From Hyphomicrobiales bacterium (GTDB taxonomy: Bacteria > Pseudomonadota > Alphaproteobacteria > Rhizobiales > Rhizobiaceae), in contig UCCA01000003.1 in NCBI GenBank assembly GCA_900470805.1, forward strand, positions 1 through 64,000: 64,000 nucleotides of DNA. The letters run 5' to 3'. Positions 36,895 to 46,386 of the stretch are shown here, in pieces (the stretch's first letter is position 1; the number at the start of each line of letters is the position of its first letter). The notes under the pieces are model-generated. The model had not been told where the DNA came from. It was given only the letters and a program-made list of their open reading frames with translations, and made no database searches. Position numbers and translations under genes: made by a program.

Positions 36895-36910
36895 TTGTAA
36901 CGCGTTGCAA
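36895..36910. promoter_or_regulatory. LacI-type palindrome upstream of topA
   Basis: TTGTAACGCGTTGCAA is a 16-bp near-palindrome (7 of 8 pairs) with a central CG, the shape of LacI/PurR-family operators. It lies between the divergent small gene (start 36784) and topA (start 37041). No LacI-family gene is in the window. Confidence 0.35.
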
Positions 36911-37040
36911 TGCGTAAAAATGCGCTTAAATCACTTGACCGAAATGAATTCCCTGTCCATGTCGGAGAACCGGCGACCATGACAAGGCAGGTCCTCTGCC
37001 CTGATATAGGCCGGCTGGCATCCATTTTTAGAGAATCATC

Positions 37041-39716
37041 ATGAATGTTGTAGTGGTGGAATCGCCTTCCAAGGCCAAGACGATCAACAAGTATCTGGGC
37101 CCCGGATACAAGGTGCTCGCCTCCTTTGGCCACGTCCGCGATCTCCCCGCCAAGGACGGCTCCGTGCTGCCCGACCAGGATTTCGAGATGCTGTGGGAGG
37201 TCGATACGGCCTCGGCCAAGCGTATGAAGGACATCGCCGACGCGGTGAAGTCCTCCGATGGCCTGTTCCTCGCGACCGACCCTGATCGCGAAGGCGAAGC
37301 GATTTCCTGGCATGTCCTTGATATGCTGAACAAGAAGCGCGTGCTCGGCGGCAAGACCGTCAAGCGCGTCGTCTTCAACGCGATCACCAAGAAGGCCGTG
37401 CTCGATGCCATGGCCGATCCGCGCGATATCGACGTGCCACTGGTCGACGCCTATCTGGCGCGCCGCGCGCTGGACTATCTCGTCGGCTTCAACCTGTCGC
37501 CGGTGCTGTGGCGCAAGCTGCCAGGCGCGCGTTCGGCTGGACGCGTGCAGTCGGTGGCGTTGCGCCTCGTCTGCGACCGCGAATCCGAGATCGAGCGCTT
37601 CATCTCGGAAGAATACTGGAACATCTCGGCGCTGTTGAAGACACCGCGCGGTGACGAGTTCGAGGCGAAGCTGGTTGCGGCGAATGGCAAGCGGTTGCAG
37701 CCACGCTCGATCACCAACGGCGAGGACGCCGGCAAGCTGCGCACGATGCTTGAAGGTGCCTCCTACGTCGTCGATACCGTCGAGGCGAAGCCGGTCAAGC
37801 GCAACCCGGGACCACCCTTCACAACCTCCACGCTGCAGCAGGCAGCATCGTCGAAGCTCGGCTTCTCGGCCTCACGCACCATGCAGGTGGCGCAGAAGCT
37901 TTATGAAGGTTTCGACATCGGCGGCGAGACCGTCGGTCTCATTACCTACATGCGTACCGACGGCGTGCAGATGGCGCCCGAAGCGATCGACGCGGCGCGC
38001 AGCGCTATCGTCGACCAGTTCGGCCAACGCTACCTGCCAGAGAAGGCGCGGCTCTATTCGACCAAGGCAAAGAACGCCCAGGAAGCGCACGAAGCCATTC
38101 GCCCGACCGATTTCAACCGCACGCCCGACCAGGTTCGCCAGTATCTCGATTCCGATCAGCTGCGTCTTTACGACCTGATCTGGAAGCGCGGTATTTCCAG
38201 CCAGATGGCATCGGCCGAAATCGAGCGCACGACGGCGGAAATTACGGCGTCCAAGGGCGGCGAGACGGCAGGCCTTCGCGCCACCGGTTCGGTGATCCGC
38301 TTCGACGGCTTCATTGCCGCTTACACCGATCAGAAGGAAGATGGCGAGCAGAGCGACGACGGCGACGAGGATGGCCGCCTGCCGGAGATCAATGCGCGCG
38401 AGAGCCTCGCGCGACAGAAGATCAACTCGACGCAGCACTTTACCGAACCGCCGCCACGCTATTCGGAAGCCAGCCTGATCAAGAAGATGGAAGAACTCGG
38501 CATCGGCCGCCCTTCCACCTATGCGGCAACGCTGGCGACGCTGCGCGACCGCGAATACGTCATCATCGACAAGCGCAAGCTGATCCCGCACTCGAAGGGC
38601 CGGCTGGTAACGTCGTTTCTTGAGAGCTTCTTCACCAAGTATGTCGAGTATGATTTCACGGCGGACCTCGAAGAGAAGCTCGACCGGATTTCGGCCGGCG
38701 AGCTGAACTGGAAGCAGGTTCTTCGCGATTTCTGGAAGGACTTCTTCGCTCAGATCGAAGACACCAAGGAACTGCGCGTCACCAACGTGCTCGACTCGCT
38801 GAACGAATCGCTGGCGCCGCTGGTGTTTCCGAAGCGTGAGGACGGAAGCGATCCACGCATCTGTCAGGTTTGCGGTACGGGTAACCTGTCGCTGAAGCTC
38901 GGCAAATATGGCGCTTTCGTCGGCTGCTCGAACTATCCTGAGTGCAACTACACGCGCCAGCTTTCTTCCGAAGGCGGCGCGGAGGCCGATGGCGGCGCGC
39001 CGACCGAGCCAAAGGCACTCGGCACCGATCCGGTTACCGGCGAGGAGCTGACGCTGCGGTCTGGCCGATTCGGACCCTACGTGCAGCGCGGCGACGGCAA
39101 GGAAGCCAAGCGCTCGTCGTTGCCAAAGGGATGGAAACCCGAGGATATCGACTATGAAAAGGCTATGGCGCTGATCTCGCTGCCGCGCGATATCGGCAAG
39201 CACCCGGAATCGGGCAAGATGATCTCGGCCGGCATTGGCCGCTACGGTCCGTTCCTGCTGCATGACGGCGGCTATGCCAATCTGGAGAGCGTCGAGGACG
39301 TCTTCAGCATCGGCCTCAACCGCGCCGTGACCGTGATTGCCGACAAGGCCAGCAAGGGTCCGGCCGGTCGTGGCCGCACGGCGGCGGCGGCGCTGAAGGA
39401 ACTGGGCGACCATCCTGATGGGGGCGGCGCGATTACCGTGCGCGACGGCAAGTATGGTCCCTATGTCAACTGGGGCAAGGTCAATGCGACGCTGCCGAAG
39501 GGCACCGATCCGCAGGCACTGACCGTCGAGGAAGCGCTGGTCCTGATCGCAGCCAAGGCCGGCAAGGCACCGGCTGCCAAGGGCAAGGCAAAGCCGAAGG
39601 CGACGAAGGCCAAGGCGGCAGCATCCGACGACGCCAAGCCCGCCAAGGCAGCTGCGAAACCGAAGGCTAAAGCGAAAGCCAAGGCTCCGGCCAAGAAGAA
39701 AAAGAGCGAAGAGTGA
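37041..39716 (+). CDS. topA: DNA topoisomerase I (type IA)
   Basis: The 891-residue enzyme has an N-terminal Toprim domain (MNVVVVESPSKAKTINKYLG, ATDPDREGEAISWH) and the catalytic tyrosine Tyr303 in GLITYMRTDG. One classical C4 zinc ribbon (CQVCG...GCSNYPECNYTRQL) is followed by three cysteine-free repeats (GRFGPYVQRG, GRYGPFLLHDGG, GKYGPYVNWG) and a Lys/Ala-rich tail. It relaxes negative supercoils. The tail likely adds DNA or protein contacts. The stop overlaps the GTG of rnr by 4 nt. A YjhX homologue, known elsewhere as a TopA inhibitor, is encoded 12 kb upstream. Confidence 0.97.
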   Translation: MNVVVVESPSKAKTINKYLGPGYKVLASFGHVRDLPAKDGSVLPDQDFEMLWEVDTASAKRMKDIADAVKSSDGLFLATDPDREGEAISWHVLDMLNKKRVLGGKTVKRVVFNAITKKAVLDAMADPRDIDVPLVDAYLARRALDYLVGFNLSPVLWRKLPGARSAGRVQSVALRLVCDRESEIERFISEEYWNISALLKTPRGDEFEAKLVAANGKRLQPRSITNGEDAGKLRTMLEGASYVVDTVEAKPVKRNPGPPFTTSTLQQAASSKLGFSASRTMQVAQKLYEGFDIGGETVGLITYMRTDGVQMAPEAIDAARSAIVDQFGQRYLPEKARLYSTKAKNAQEAHEAIRPTDFNRTPDQVRQYLDSDQLRLYDLIWKRGISSQMASAEIERTTAEITASKGGETAGLRATGSVIRFDGFIAAYTDQKEDGEQSDDGDEDGRLPEINARESLARQKINSTQHFTEPPPRYSEASLIKKMEELGIGRPSTYAATLATLRDREYVIIDKRKLIPHSKGRLVTSFLESFFTKYVEYDFTADLEEKLDRISAGELNWKQVLRDFWKDFFAQIEDTKELRVTNVLDSLNESLAPLVFPKREDGSDPRICQVCGTGNLSLKLGKYGAFVGCSNYPECNYTRQLSSEGGAEADGGAPTEPKALGTDPVTGEELTLRSGRFGPYVQRGDGKEAKRSSLPKGWKPEDIDYEKAMALISLPRDIGKHPESGKMISAGIGRYGPFLLHDGGYANLESVEDVFSIGLNRAVTVIADKASKGPAGRGRTAAAALKELGDHPDGGGAITVRDGKYGPYVNWGKVNATLPKGTDPQALTVEEALVLIAAKAGKAPAAKGKAKPKATKAKAAASDDAKPAKAAAKPKAKAKAKAPAKKKKSEE

Positions 39717-42085
39717 CCAGAATTCCGCGTGAACATTCGAAGGGCCCGGGCAAGCGTCCCGCCAAGACGGGACGCCCGGGCAAGGCAGCTGATTCCGAGC
39801 CTGTCGCCATCCAGCACGGTGCCCTTCCCTCACGCGAATTGATCCTGCGGTTCATCGCCGATCATCCGCAGAAGGCCTCCAAGCGCGAGCTTGCCAAGGC
39901 CTTCGGGTTGAAGGGCGACAGCCGCGTCGAGCTCAAGCAGTTGCTGCGCGATCTCGAGCAGGAAGGCATGCTGCAGAAGACACGCAAGTCGCTGATCCGT
40001 CCCGGCGCGCTGCCGCCGGTCACGGTGCTCGACATCACTACCCGTGACAAGGATGGCGAGTTGATTGGCCGTCCTGCGGAATGGCCGGATGAGATGGGCG
40101 TGGCGCCCGCCGTGGCCATCCGCCAGTCCTCATCTCCAGCAGGCCGCAACGGCAAGGGCAAAGCGCCTGTCGCCGGTATGGGCGACCGCATTCTGGCGAA
40201 AATCTTTCCGGCGACCGATCGCGGCGGGCCGGCCTATACGGCGCGCATCATCAAGGTGCTGGACAAGCGGCGCGGCGCATTGCTCGGCGTCTTCAAGGAC
40301 ACGCCCGGCGGCGGCGGACGTCTGCTGCCGATCGAGCGGCGCGGCGAAGAGATGGTGATCGATCCCGACTACAAGGGCGGCGCCAAGGACGGCGATCTGG
40401 TAGAGGTCGAGATCGCCCGCCTCGGCAGTTTCGGTCTGCCGCGCGCCAAGGTGCTGTCGATCGTCGGCTCGGTTTCGTCCGAAAAGGCGATCTCGATGAT
40501 CGCCATCCATGCACACGGCATCCCCTACATCTTCCCGCCCGCCGTCGTGGCAGAGGCTGACGACGCCAAGCCGGCAACGATGTCGCATCGCGAGGACTGG
40601 CGCAGCGTGCCGCTCATCACCATCGACCCGGCTGACGCCAAGGACCACGACGACGCCGTCTATGCCGAGCTCGACCCCTCGCCCGACAATCCCGACGGCG
40701 TGATCGTCACCGTGGCGATCGCCGACGTTTCCTATTACGTCCGCCCGAACTCGCCACTCGACCGCGAAGCATTGAAGCGCGGCAACTCCGTCTATTTCCC
40801 CGACCGCGTCGTGCCGATGCTGCCGGAGCGGATTTCCAACGACCTCTGCTCACTGCGCGAAGGCCAGGACCGGCCGGCGCTGGCCGTGCGCATGACCTTC
40901 TCGAAAGAAGGCCGCAAGGCCGGGCACACGTTCCACCGGGTGATGATGAAGAGCGCCGCAAAGCTCTCCTACCAGCAGGCCCAGGCAGCGATCGACGGCA
41001 ATGCCGACGACAAGGCCGGACCGCTGCTGGAGCCGATCCTGAAGCCGCTGTGGCAAGCCTACGAGGTGATGAAGCGCGGACGTGGACGCCGCCAGCCGCT
41101 GGAGCTCGACATGCCCGAGCGCAAGATCCAGCTGAAGCCGGATGGCACCGTCGACCGGGTGGTCGTGCCGCCGCGGCTCGACGCGCACAAGCTGATCGAA
41201 GAAATGATGATCCAGGCCAACGTCGCGGCCGCGGAGACGCTGGAAAAGAAGAAGCAGCCGCTGATCTACCGCATCCATGACGGCCCGTCGCTTTCCAAGC
41301 AGGAGATCCTGCGCGAGTTCCTGGCGACGCTCGATATCCCCCTCGCCAAGGGTGGCAACATGCGGGCCAACAACTTCAACGGCATTCTTGCCAAGGCGGA
41401 AGGCACGCCGCACCAGACGATGGTCAACGAAATGGTGCTGCGCTCGCAGAGCCAGGCGGTCTACAGCCCCGAGAATATCGGTCACTTCGGCCTGAACCTG
41501 ATGAAGTACGCCCACTTCACCTCACCGATCCGCCGCTACGCCGACCTGATCGTGCACCGCGCGCTCGTCGGCTCGCTCGGCTTCGGCGAAGGCGGCATCA
41601 CGCCTGATGAAGAGGCGGCACTCGACGATATCGCCGCCGAGATCTCCACCTTCGAGCGCCGCGCCATGGCGGCCGAACGCGAGACCGTGGATCGCCTGAT
41701 CGCGCATCATCTCGCCGGCCGGATCGGCGAGGAATTCGATGGACGCGTGGGAGGTGTGACGAAATCGGGACTATTTGTCGCCCTTCCGGACTATGGAGCC
41801 GACGGCTTCATTCCTATATCTACACTGGGAATGGACTACTTCATCTATGATGAAGCGCATCAGGCACTGTCCGGCGAAAAGACCGGCCTCGGTTATCGTC
41901 TGGGGGATAGTGTCAGGGTCAAGCTGGTGGAAGCCATTCCGTTGGCCGGCGCGCTTCGGTTCGAGATGGTGAGCGAGGGACGCAAGATGCCCACTGCCAC
42001 GCGTTCGTTCCACAAGGGCGGCCGACGCGACGCAAACCGCGCGCGCAAGATGGCCGGAACAAGACCCCCGAGAGGGCGTCGATAG
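39713..42085 (+). CDS. rnr: ribonuclease R
   Basis: The 790-residue exoribonuclease has an N-terminal winged-helix-like region (SRELILRFIADHPQKASKRELAKAFGLKG), cold-shock domains and the RNB catalytic domain. RNB motifs are IDPADAKDHDDAVYAELD with the metal-binding aspartates, then NSVYFPDRVVPMLPERISNDLCSLREGQDRPAL and YAHFTSPIRRYADLIVHR. A C-terminal S1 domain and a basic tail follow. It degrades structured RNA 3' to 5'. It starts with GTG inside the topA stop (GTGA overlap), so translation is coupled. Confidence 0.96.
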   Translation: MTRIPREHSKGPGKRPAKTGRPGKAADSEPVAIQHGALPSRELILRFIADHPQKASKRELAKAFGLKGDSRVELKQLLRDLEQEGMLQKTRKSLIRPGALPPVTVLDITTRDKDGELIGRPAEWPDEMGVAPAVAIRQSSSPAGRNGKGKAPVAGMGDRILAKIFPATDRGGPAYTARIIKVLDKRRGALLGVFKDTPGGGGRLLPIERRGEEMVIDPDYKGGAKDGDLVEVEIARLGSFGLPRAKVLSIVGSVSSEKAISMIAIHAHGIPYIFPPAVVAEADDAKPATMSHREDWRSVPLITIDPADAKDHDDAVYAELDPSPDNPDGVIVTVAIADVSYYVRPNSPLDREALKRGNSVYFPDRVVPMLPERISNDLCSLREGQDRPALAVRMTFSKEGRKAGHTFHRVMMKSAAKLSYQQAQAAIDGNADDKAGPLLEPILKPLWQAYEVMKRGRGRRQPLELDMPERKIQLKPDGTVDRVVVPPRLDAHKLIEEMMIQANVAAAETLEKKKQPLIYRIHDGPSLSKQEILREFLATLDIPLAKGGNMRANNFNGILAKAEGTPHQTMVNEMVLRSQSQAVYSPENIGHFGLNLMKYAHFTSPIRRYADLIVHRALVGSLGFGEGGITPDEEAALDDIAAEISTFERRAMAAERETVDRLIAHHLAGRIGEEFDGRVGGVTKSGLFVALPDYGADGFIPISTLGMDYFIYDEAHQALSGEKTGLGYRLGDSVRVKLVEAIPLAGALRFEMVSEGRKMPTATRSFHKGGRRDANRARKMAGTRPPRGRR

Positions 42086-42118
42086 GCGTGTAGGGACGCC
42101 GGAAAGAGAAGTGCAGTC

Positions 42119-42580
42119 ATGACGACCACCTCGAACAGCCAGGCGATCCAGTACGGCGATGTTGAAGAGACCAAGCGCCCGCTCGGTCAGTCGATCAAGC
42201 GCGGCCTTCTTGGCCGCTGCCCGGCCTGCGGCAGTGGCAAGCTGTTCAGGGCCTATCTGAAGCCAGTGGACAGTTGTGCGGCCTGCGGTGAAGAGATGCA
42301 TCATCACCGCTCCGACGACCTGCCGCCTTACATCACCATCGTCATCGTCGGGCACGTCATCATCGCCGGCTACATGATGACCGACCTGATCTGGCCGATG
42401 CCGCTGTGGCTCACCTTCACCATCTGGACGCCGCTGACGCTGCTAGCCACCCTTCTGATCATCCAGCCGATCAAGGGCGGCGTGATCGGCCTGCAATGGG
42501 CGCTGAAGATGCACGGCTTCGGCGGGCATAGCGACGAGCAGGACCAATACGAAATCCCAGGTCGGCGAAGCCAACGCTGA
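42119..42580 (+). CDS. DUF983 zinc-ribbon membrane protein
   Basis: The 153-residue protein has a C4 zinc ribbon (RCPACGSGKLFRAYLKPVDSCAACGEEMHHHRSDDLPPY) followed by two transmembrane segments (about residues 60-82 and 90-112). The DLPPYITIVIVGHVI stretch is the family hallmark. DUF983 proteins are common in Alphaproteobacteria; function unknown. It follows rnr by 33 nt, so it is likely part of the topA-rnr unit. Confidence 0.9.
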   Translation: MTTTSNSQAIQYGDVEETKRPLGQSIKRGLLGRCPACGSGKLFRAYLKPVDSCAACGEEMHHHRSDDLPPYITIVIVGHVIIAGYMMTDLIWPMPLWLTFTIWTPLTLLATLLIIQPIKGGVIGLQWALKMHGFGGHSDEQDQYEIPGRRSQR

Positions 42581-42650
42581 CCCGACTTTTCTTGACCATT
42601 CACCATCACGACATATTTGGCGTGTAGCAGCGCCGGGTGCGCTGTAAGCT

Positions 42651-42767
42651 TCAGGTTCGCAGCACGATCCAACGCGCGGGATGGTACGTTTTTCTTGACT
42701 GAATCTCTTCCACCTCAATCAGGTCATTGCCGCCGGCGCGGTTCATCTTGTAAAGCACACCCGTCAT
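42651..42767 (-). CDS. possible 38-aa protein divergent to the MFS gene
   Basis: A 38-codon frame reads MTGVLYKMNRAGGNDLIEVEEIQSRKTYHPARWIVLRT in outline. Its codons look rhizobial and its composition protein-like, but the ribosome site is weak (ATCCAG). The same strand has no other gene here and the frame fills much of a 265-nt gap. I do not recognise a family. It could be chance. Confidence 0.4.
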   Translation of the reverse strand: MTGVLYKMNRAGGNDLIEVEEIQSRKTYHPARWIVLRT

Positions 42768-42845
42768 CTGGATTTGGCACGCGCGTGCCGGTCCATGTGG
42801 CTGTGGAGTGGCGGCTATGCGCATCAGTTCTTTAGGGGTGGATAT

Positions 42846-44030
42846 ATGTCTCAGCCGCAAAACGGCACATCGGGTCATGTCGAGGAAATCCATTGGCCTT
42901 CGCTGATAGCCGCCGTTTCGTCGATCTCCGCCGTCGGTATCGCCATCGGGCTTGGATTGCCGCTTCTGAGCATCATCCTTGAAAAACGCGGCATCCCATC
43001 GACGCTGATCGGCCTGAATACCGCGATGGCCGGCGTCGCTGCCATGGTCGCCGCGCCGATCACCACCAAGCTTGCGCATTCCTATGGCGTGGCGCAGACG
43101 ATGATCTGGGCCGTGGTGATTTCGGCGCTAAGCTCGATCGGATTCTACTACGCCCAGGATTTCTGGATGTGGTTTCCGCTTCGATTCGCCTTTCACGGCG
43201 CCACCACGACGCTGTTCATTCTCTCCGAATTCTGGATCAATGCCGCCTCTCCGCCCTCCAAGCGCGGCTTCGTGCTCGGCATCTATGCGACGGTGCTGTC
43301 GCTCGGCTTTGCCGCCGGCCCGCTCCTCTTCTCGGTGCTCGGCAGCGACGGCATCCTGCCCTTTGCCGTCGGCGCCTGCGCCATCCTGCTCGCAGCCATC
43401 CCGATCTTCATAGCCCGCAACGAGAGCCCTGTTCTCGACGAGAAGCCCGAGCTGCATTTCATGCGCTACGTCTTCCTCGTCCCGAGCGCGACCGCCGCAG
43501 TATTCATCTTCGGCGCTGTCGAGGCCGGTGGGCTCGCGCTGTTTCCGATCTATGCCGTACGCGCCTCCTTTACCGAAACGCAGGCAGCGCTGCTGCTGAC
43601 GGTGATGGGCATCGGCAACATGATCTTCCAGATCCCCGTCGGGCTGCTTTCGGACCGGATGAAGGACAAGCGGCCGCTGCTGGCCGGCATGGCATTCATG
43701 GGCCTGATCGGCTCGCTGCTGCTGCCGATGCTGGTTCACAGCTGGATCATGATGGCAGGCGTGCTGCTCTTCTGGGGCGGCTGCGTGGCAGGACTCTACA
43801 CCGTGGGACTCAGTCATCTCGGCTCGCGCCTGACCGGTTCCGACCTCGCCGCGGCCAACGCCGCCTTCGTCTTCTGTTATGCCGTCGGCACCGTTGCGGG
43901 GCCGCAGGTGATCGGCGCGGCCATCGATGTGGCTGGAAATAACGGTTTTGCCTGGGCAATTGCCGGGTTCTTCGGCATTTATGCCCTGCTTTCCACGGCG
44001 CGACTGCTTTTCATTGGAAAGCGGGGTTGA
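42846..44030 (+). CDS. major facilitator superfamily transporter
   Basis: The 394-residue protein has about 12 hydrophobic segments. The loop 2-3 region is ITTKLAHSYGVAQTMIW and a second-half equivalent is PVGLLSDRMKDKRPLLAGM (the G-x3-D/S-R-x-G/K-R/K-R MFS motif). GATT-type acidic segments are absent. The substrate is unknown; it resembles YcaD-like sugar or efflux permeases only in general terms. The ATG at 42846 follows GGGGTGG; a longer frame begins 72 nt earlier. Confidence 0.87.
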   Translation: MSQPQNGTSGHVEEIHWPSLIAAVSSISAVGIAIGLGLPLLSIILEKRGIPSTLIGLNTAMAGVAAMVAAPITTKLAHSYGVAQTMIWAVVISALSSIGFYYAQDFWMWFPLRFAFHGATTTLFILSEFWINAASPPSKRGFVLGIYATVLSLGFAAGPLLFSVLGSDGILPFAVGACAILLAAIPIFIARNESPVLDEKPELHFMRYVFLVPSATAAVFIFGAVEAGGLALFPIYAVRASFTETQAALLLTVMGIGNMIFQIPVGLLSDRMKDKRPLLAGMAFMGLIGSLLLPMLVHSWIMMAGVLLFWGGCVAGLYTVGLSHLGSRLTGSDLAAANAAFVFCYAVGTVAGPQVIGAAIDVAGNNGFAWAIAGFFGIYALLSTARLLFIGKRG

Positions 44031-44123
44031 CTTTTCGGCCTAGATTCGTAGTTTCGCGCCAGAATTAGCCGAGGCGCCTAGACGGATTCCAACGGCTTTC
44101 ATTTCATTAAAGGCAGGACGACC

Positions 44124-44291
44124 ATGGCCAAGGCTACAACAATCAAGATCAAGCTGCTGTCGACAGCCGACACAGGTTCTTTCTACGTCACGACGAAGAA
44201 CAGCCGTACGATGACGGACAAGATGACGAAGACCAAGTACGACCCGATTGCTCGCAAGCACGTCGAGTTCAAGGAAACCAAGATCAAGTAA
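44124..44291 (+). CDS. rpmG: 50S ribosomal protein L33, cysteine-free form
   Basis: The 55-residue product runs [34 protein letters not shown]..., then [18 protein letters not shown]. It has the length and motifs of bacterial L33. None of the four zinc-ribbon cysteines are present, so it is the zinc-independent (C-minus) form. AAAGGCAGGACG lies upstream of the ATG. A strong terminator follows 24 nt after the stop. Confidence 0.96.
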   Translation: MAKATTIKIKLLSTADTGSFYVTTKNSRTMTDKMTKTKYDPIARKHVEFKETKIK

Positions 44292-44314
44292 TCACTTGAT
44301 CTTGCGGACCACTT

Positions 44315-44347
44315 AAAAAGCGCGCGCCATCTGGCTGCGCGCTTTTT
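44315..44347. terminator. bidirectional intrinsic terminator after rpmG
   Basis: A perfect 11-bp stem (AAAAAGCGCGC / GCGCGCTTTTT) with an 11-nt apical part, six T on the plus side and five on the minus side. It ends rpmG and could also end a minus-strand transcript from the structured region at 44383-44497. Confidence 0.9.
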
Positions 44348-44382
44348 TGTTGTTTGGTTGCCGGATACGATACCGCGGAAAT

Positions 44383-44497
44383 GGAAACGCCGCCCTGCCC
44401 GTTTCAACGGAGAGGACGGCGTGTTCCGAATGGGGGTCGGCCAACAGGCAACGCGGCACGAGGAACCGCAAATGTTGCATGCCAGCCGACCGACCCC
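44383..44497. ncRNA. candidate structured RNA downstream of rpmG
   Basis: Two consecutive strong foldings fill this stretch. The first (44383-44427) pairs GGAA-A-CGCCG-C-CCT with AGG-A-CGGCG-T-G-TTCC and has the tip CCGTT/AACGG. The second (44433-44497) has an outer stem GGGGTCGG/CCGACCCC, a middle stem GCAAC/GTTGC and an inner GCGG/CCGC with a 9-nt loop. No convincing protein frame covers it. The strand is open: on the minus strand a transcript would run into the terminator at 44315-44347. No known RNA family is recognised. Confidence 0.45.
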
Positions 44498-45000
44498 ACG
44501 ACCCAGGAGATGCGGCGGACCTGAGCATCATGGGGTATCTGCGCGCCCCTACTTGCAGCGCTTGTCTCTTATGTATTGATCATTTGCTCGAAAATGAAAG
44601 AAAATCAACAAATTCTTAATGATGAGATTTATTAGCTTGATTTTATGGTTAAAAGTCTCGTTTTGGGACACCTTTTAGGCGGGCAGAGTTTTGATTGCGG
44701 CTTAAACCGGCAGAAGACTGAAAAATATAGCTGAAATATAAATCAGTAATCTTTCGTCTATTCAGCTACTGACCGGATTAGGAATGCCGGCTAATTCGGC
44801 CGAAATTCCTGCAGAAATGCAGCATGACAATACATTGTATTTTGCGAATGTGATGTTATTGCTTGGAGCGTGCGATGGACGAGCAATTGTCCGCATGCGA
44901 CCAAGCGTCACTACTTGGCACTGATCCGTAAGCGGCACCGAAACTACGCTCTTCAACTTTCTGTGGATGACCAAACGGTGGCGGCGGCGGCGCACCTCTA
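44498..45000. other. AT-rich intergenic stretch downstream of pleD
   Basis: About 500 nt, clearly richer in A+T than its surroundings, with no convincing gene. Visible items are a hairpin with arms AGGAAT/ATTCCT and CCG/CGG (44779-44811) and the 13-bp palindrome AATACATTGTATT (44831-44843). It could hold promoter elements for the RNA candidate to its left. Confidence 0.4.
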
Positions 45001-46368
45001 TCAGGCTGCGGCCACGACTCGGTTGCGACCGGCGTTCTTGGCCTCGTAGAGCGCGACGTCGGCCTGTTTCATCAGGTGTCCCGGCGTGATGACCTGCGGC
45101 GTGCGCGAGGCGATGCCGAAGGATGCCGTGACCTGCAGCTCCTGCCCTGACCCCTTGACCACGAAGGGCGCCATCTCGATGACGCTGCGCAGGCGCTCGG
45201 CTACCGAGGCCGCGATCTCCGGCGAGGTATCGGGCATGACGACCACGAACTCTTCGCCGCCGTAGCGGCAGGCGAGATCGGCGCCACGCACCGTGGAGCG
45301 CACGCGGTTGGCGAACTCGCGGAGGATGTCGTCGCCGGCATCGTGGCCATGCGTGTCGTTGATCTGTTTGAAGCGATCGATGTCGGCGATCAGCACCGAC
45401 AGCGGGCGCCCCCGCGCCATCGAGCGATTGAAGAGCGTGCTGATGTGGTTGTCGAGATAGCGGCGGTTGCTGAGGCCGGTCAGCGCATCGGTGACGGCCA
45501 GCTCTATCGTCTGCTGCACGTTGGCGCGAAGGCGGTCATTATAGTGCTTGCGGCGCATCTGCGTCAGGCTGCGGGCCACCAGCTCGTTCGGATCGACCGG
45601 GCGGACGATATAGTCGTTGACGCCGAGATCGAGCGCACGCACCACCATCTCGTCATCGCCCTGCTCGGTGATGATGAGGATCGGCAGGAAGCGGGTGCGC
45701 TCCAGCGAGCGAAGCTGCGAGCAAAGACGCAACGGATCGTAATCGTCGATGTTGGAATTCACGATAACCAGATCGAACTGGTTTTCTGACGCCTCGAAGA
45801 TCGCGGCCTGAGCATCGGAGATCGCAAAGACGTTGGCGATCGGCTTCAGCGCCTTGACGATACGTTCCTGAGAATTGGCGCGACCATCGACCAGCATGAT
45901 CTGGCCGGTCTCTTCGCCGCGCTGATCGGCGCGCAACAGTTCGTCGATGCCCATCGTGTGCGCCGTCTGGGCGCGGATACGCAATTCGTCGCTCAACGTC
46001 TTCAGGCGAAGCAGGCTCTTGACGCGAGCGATCAGCTGCAGGTCGTTGACGGGCTTGGTGAGGAAGTCGTCGGCACCGGCCTTCAGACCGCGAACGCGGT
46101 CCGCAGGCTGATCGAGAGCGGTGACCATGACGACGGGAATATGCGAGGTCTTCGGATTGGATTTCAGCCGCTCGCAGACTTCGAAACCGTCCATGCCGGG
46201 CATCATGATGTCGAGCAGAATCAGATCGACCTGGTGACGATCGCAGATCGCCAGTGCCTGATAACCGTCCGCAGCCGTCAGCACGTCGAAGTATTCGGCA
46301 ATCAGCCGCGCTTCGAGCAGCTTCACGTTTGCCGGGATATCATCAACGACGAGAATGCGCGCGGTCAT
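45001..46368 (-). CDS. pleD: PleD-type response regulator with GGDEF diguanylate cyclase domain
   Basis: The 455-residue protein has a first receiver domain (ILVVDDIPANVKLLEARL, acceptor Asp in DLILLDIMMPGMDG, KPVND). A second, degenerate receiver (about residues 155-270) has Asn where the acceptor Asp should be (LVIVNSNIDDYD). A GGDEF domain ends it, with active site YGGEEF and inhibitory-site RGAD five residues before. It makes cyclic di-GMP and, as in Caulobacter, acts in cell-cycle and surface development. divK lies 18 nt upstream on the same strand. Confidence 0.95.
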   Translation of the reverse strand: MTARILVVDDIPANVKLLEARLIAEYFDVLTAADGYQALAICDRHQVDLILLDIMMPGMDGFEVCERLKSNPKTSHIPVVMVTALDQPADRVRGLKAGADDFLTKPVNDLQLIARVKSLLRLKTLSDELRIRAQTAHTMGIDELLRADQRGEETGQIMLVDGRANSQERIVKALKPIANVFAISDAQAAIFEASENQFDLVIVNSNIDDYDPLRLCSQLRSLERTRFLPILIITEQGDDEMVVRALDLGVNDYIVRPVDPNELVARSLTQMRRKHYNDRLRANVQQTIELAVTDALTGLSNRRYLDNHISTLFNRSMARGRPLSVLIADIDRFKQINDTHGHDAGDDILREFANRVRSTVRGADLACRYGGEEFVVVMPDTSPEIAASVAERLRSVIEMAPFVVKGSGQELQVTASFGIASRTPQVITPGHLMKQADVALYEAKNAGRNRVVAAA

Positions 46369-46386
46369 AGGCTTCTTTCCGATCTA

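Noticed and set aside
37872..39833. 653-codon open frame antisense to topA
   Set aside because: Shadow frame over zinc-ribbon and repeat motifs that are clearly coded on the plus strand.
44646..44735. 29-codon frame starting MVKSLVLGHLL
   Set aside because: No ribosome binding site, AT-rich context and no conserved features.
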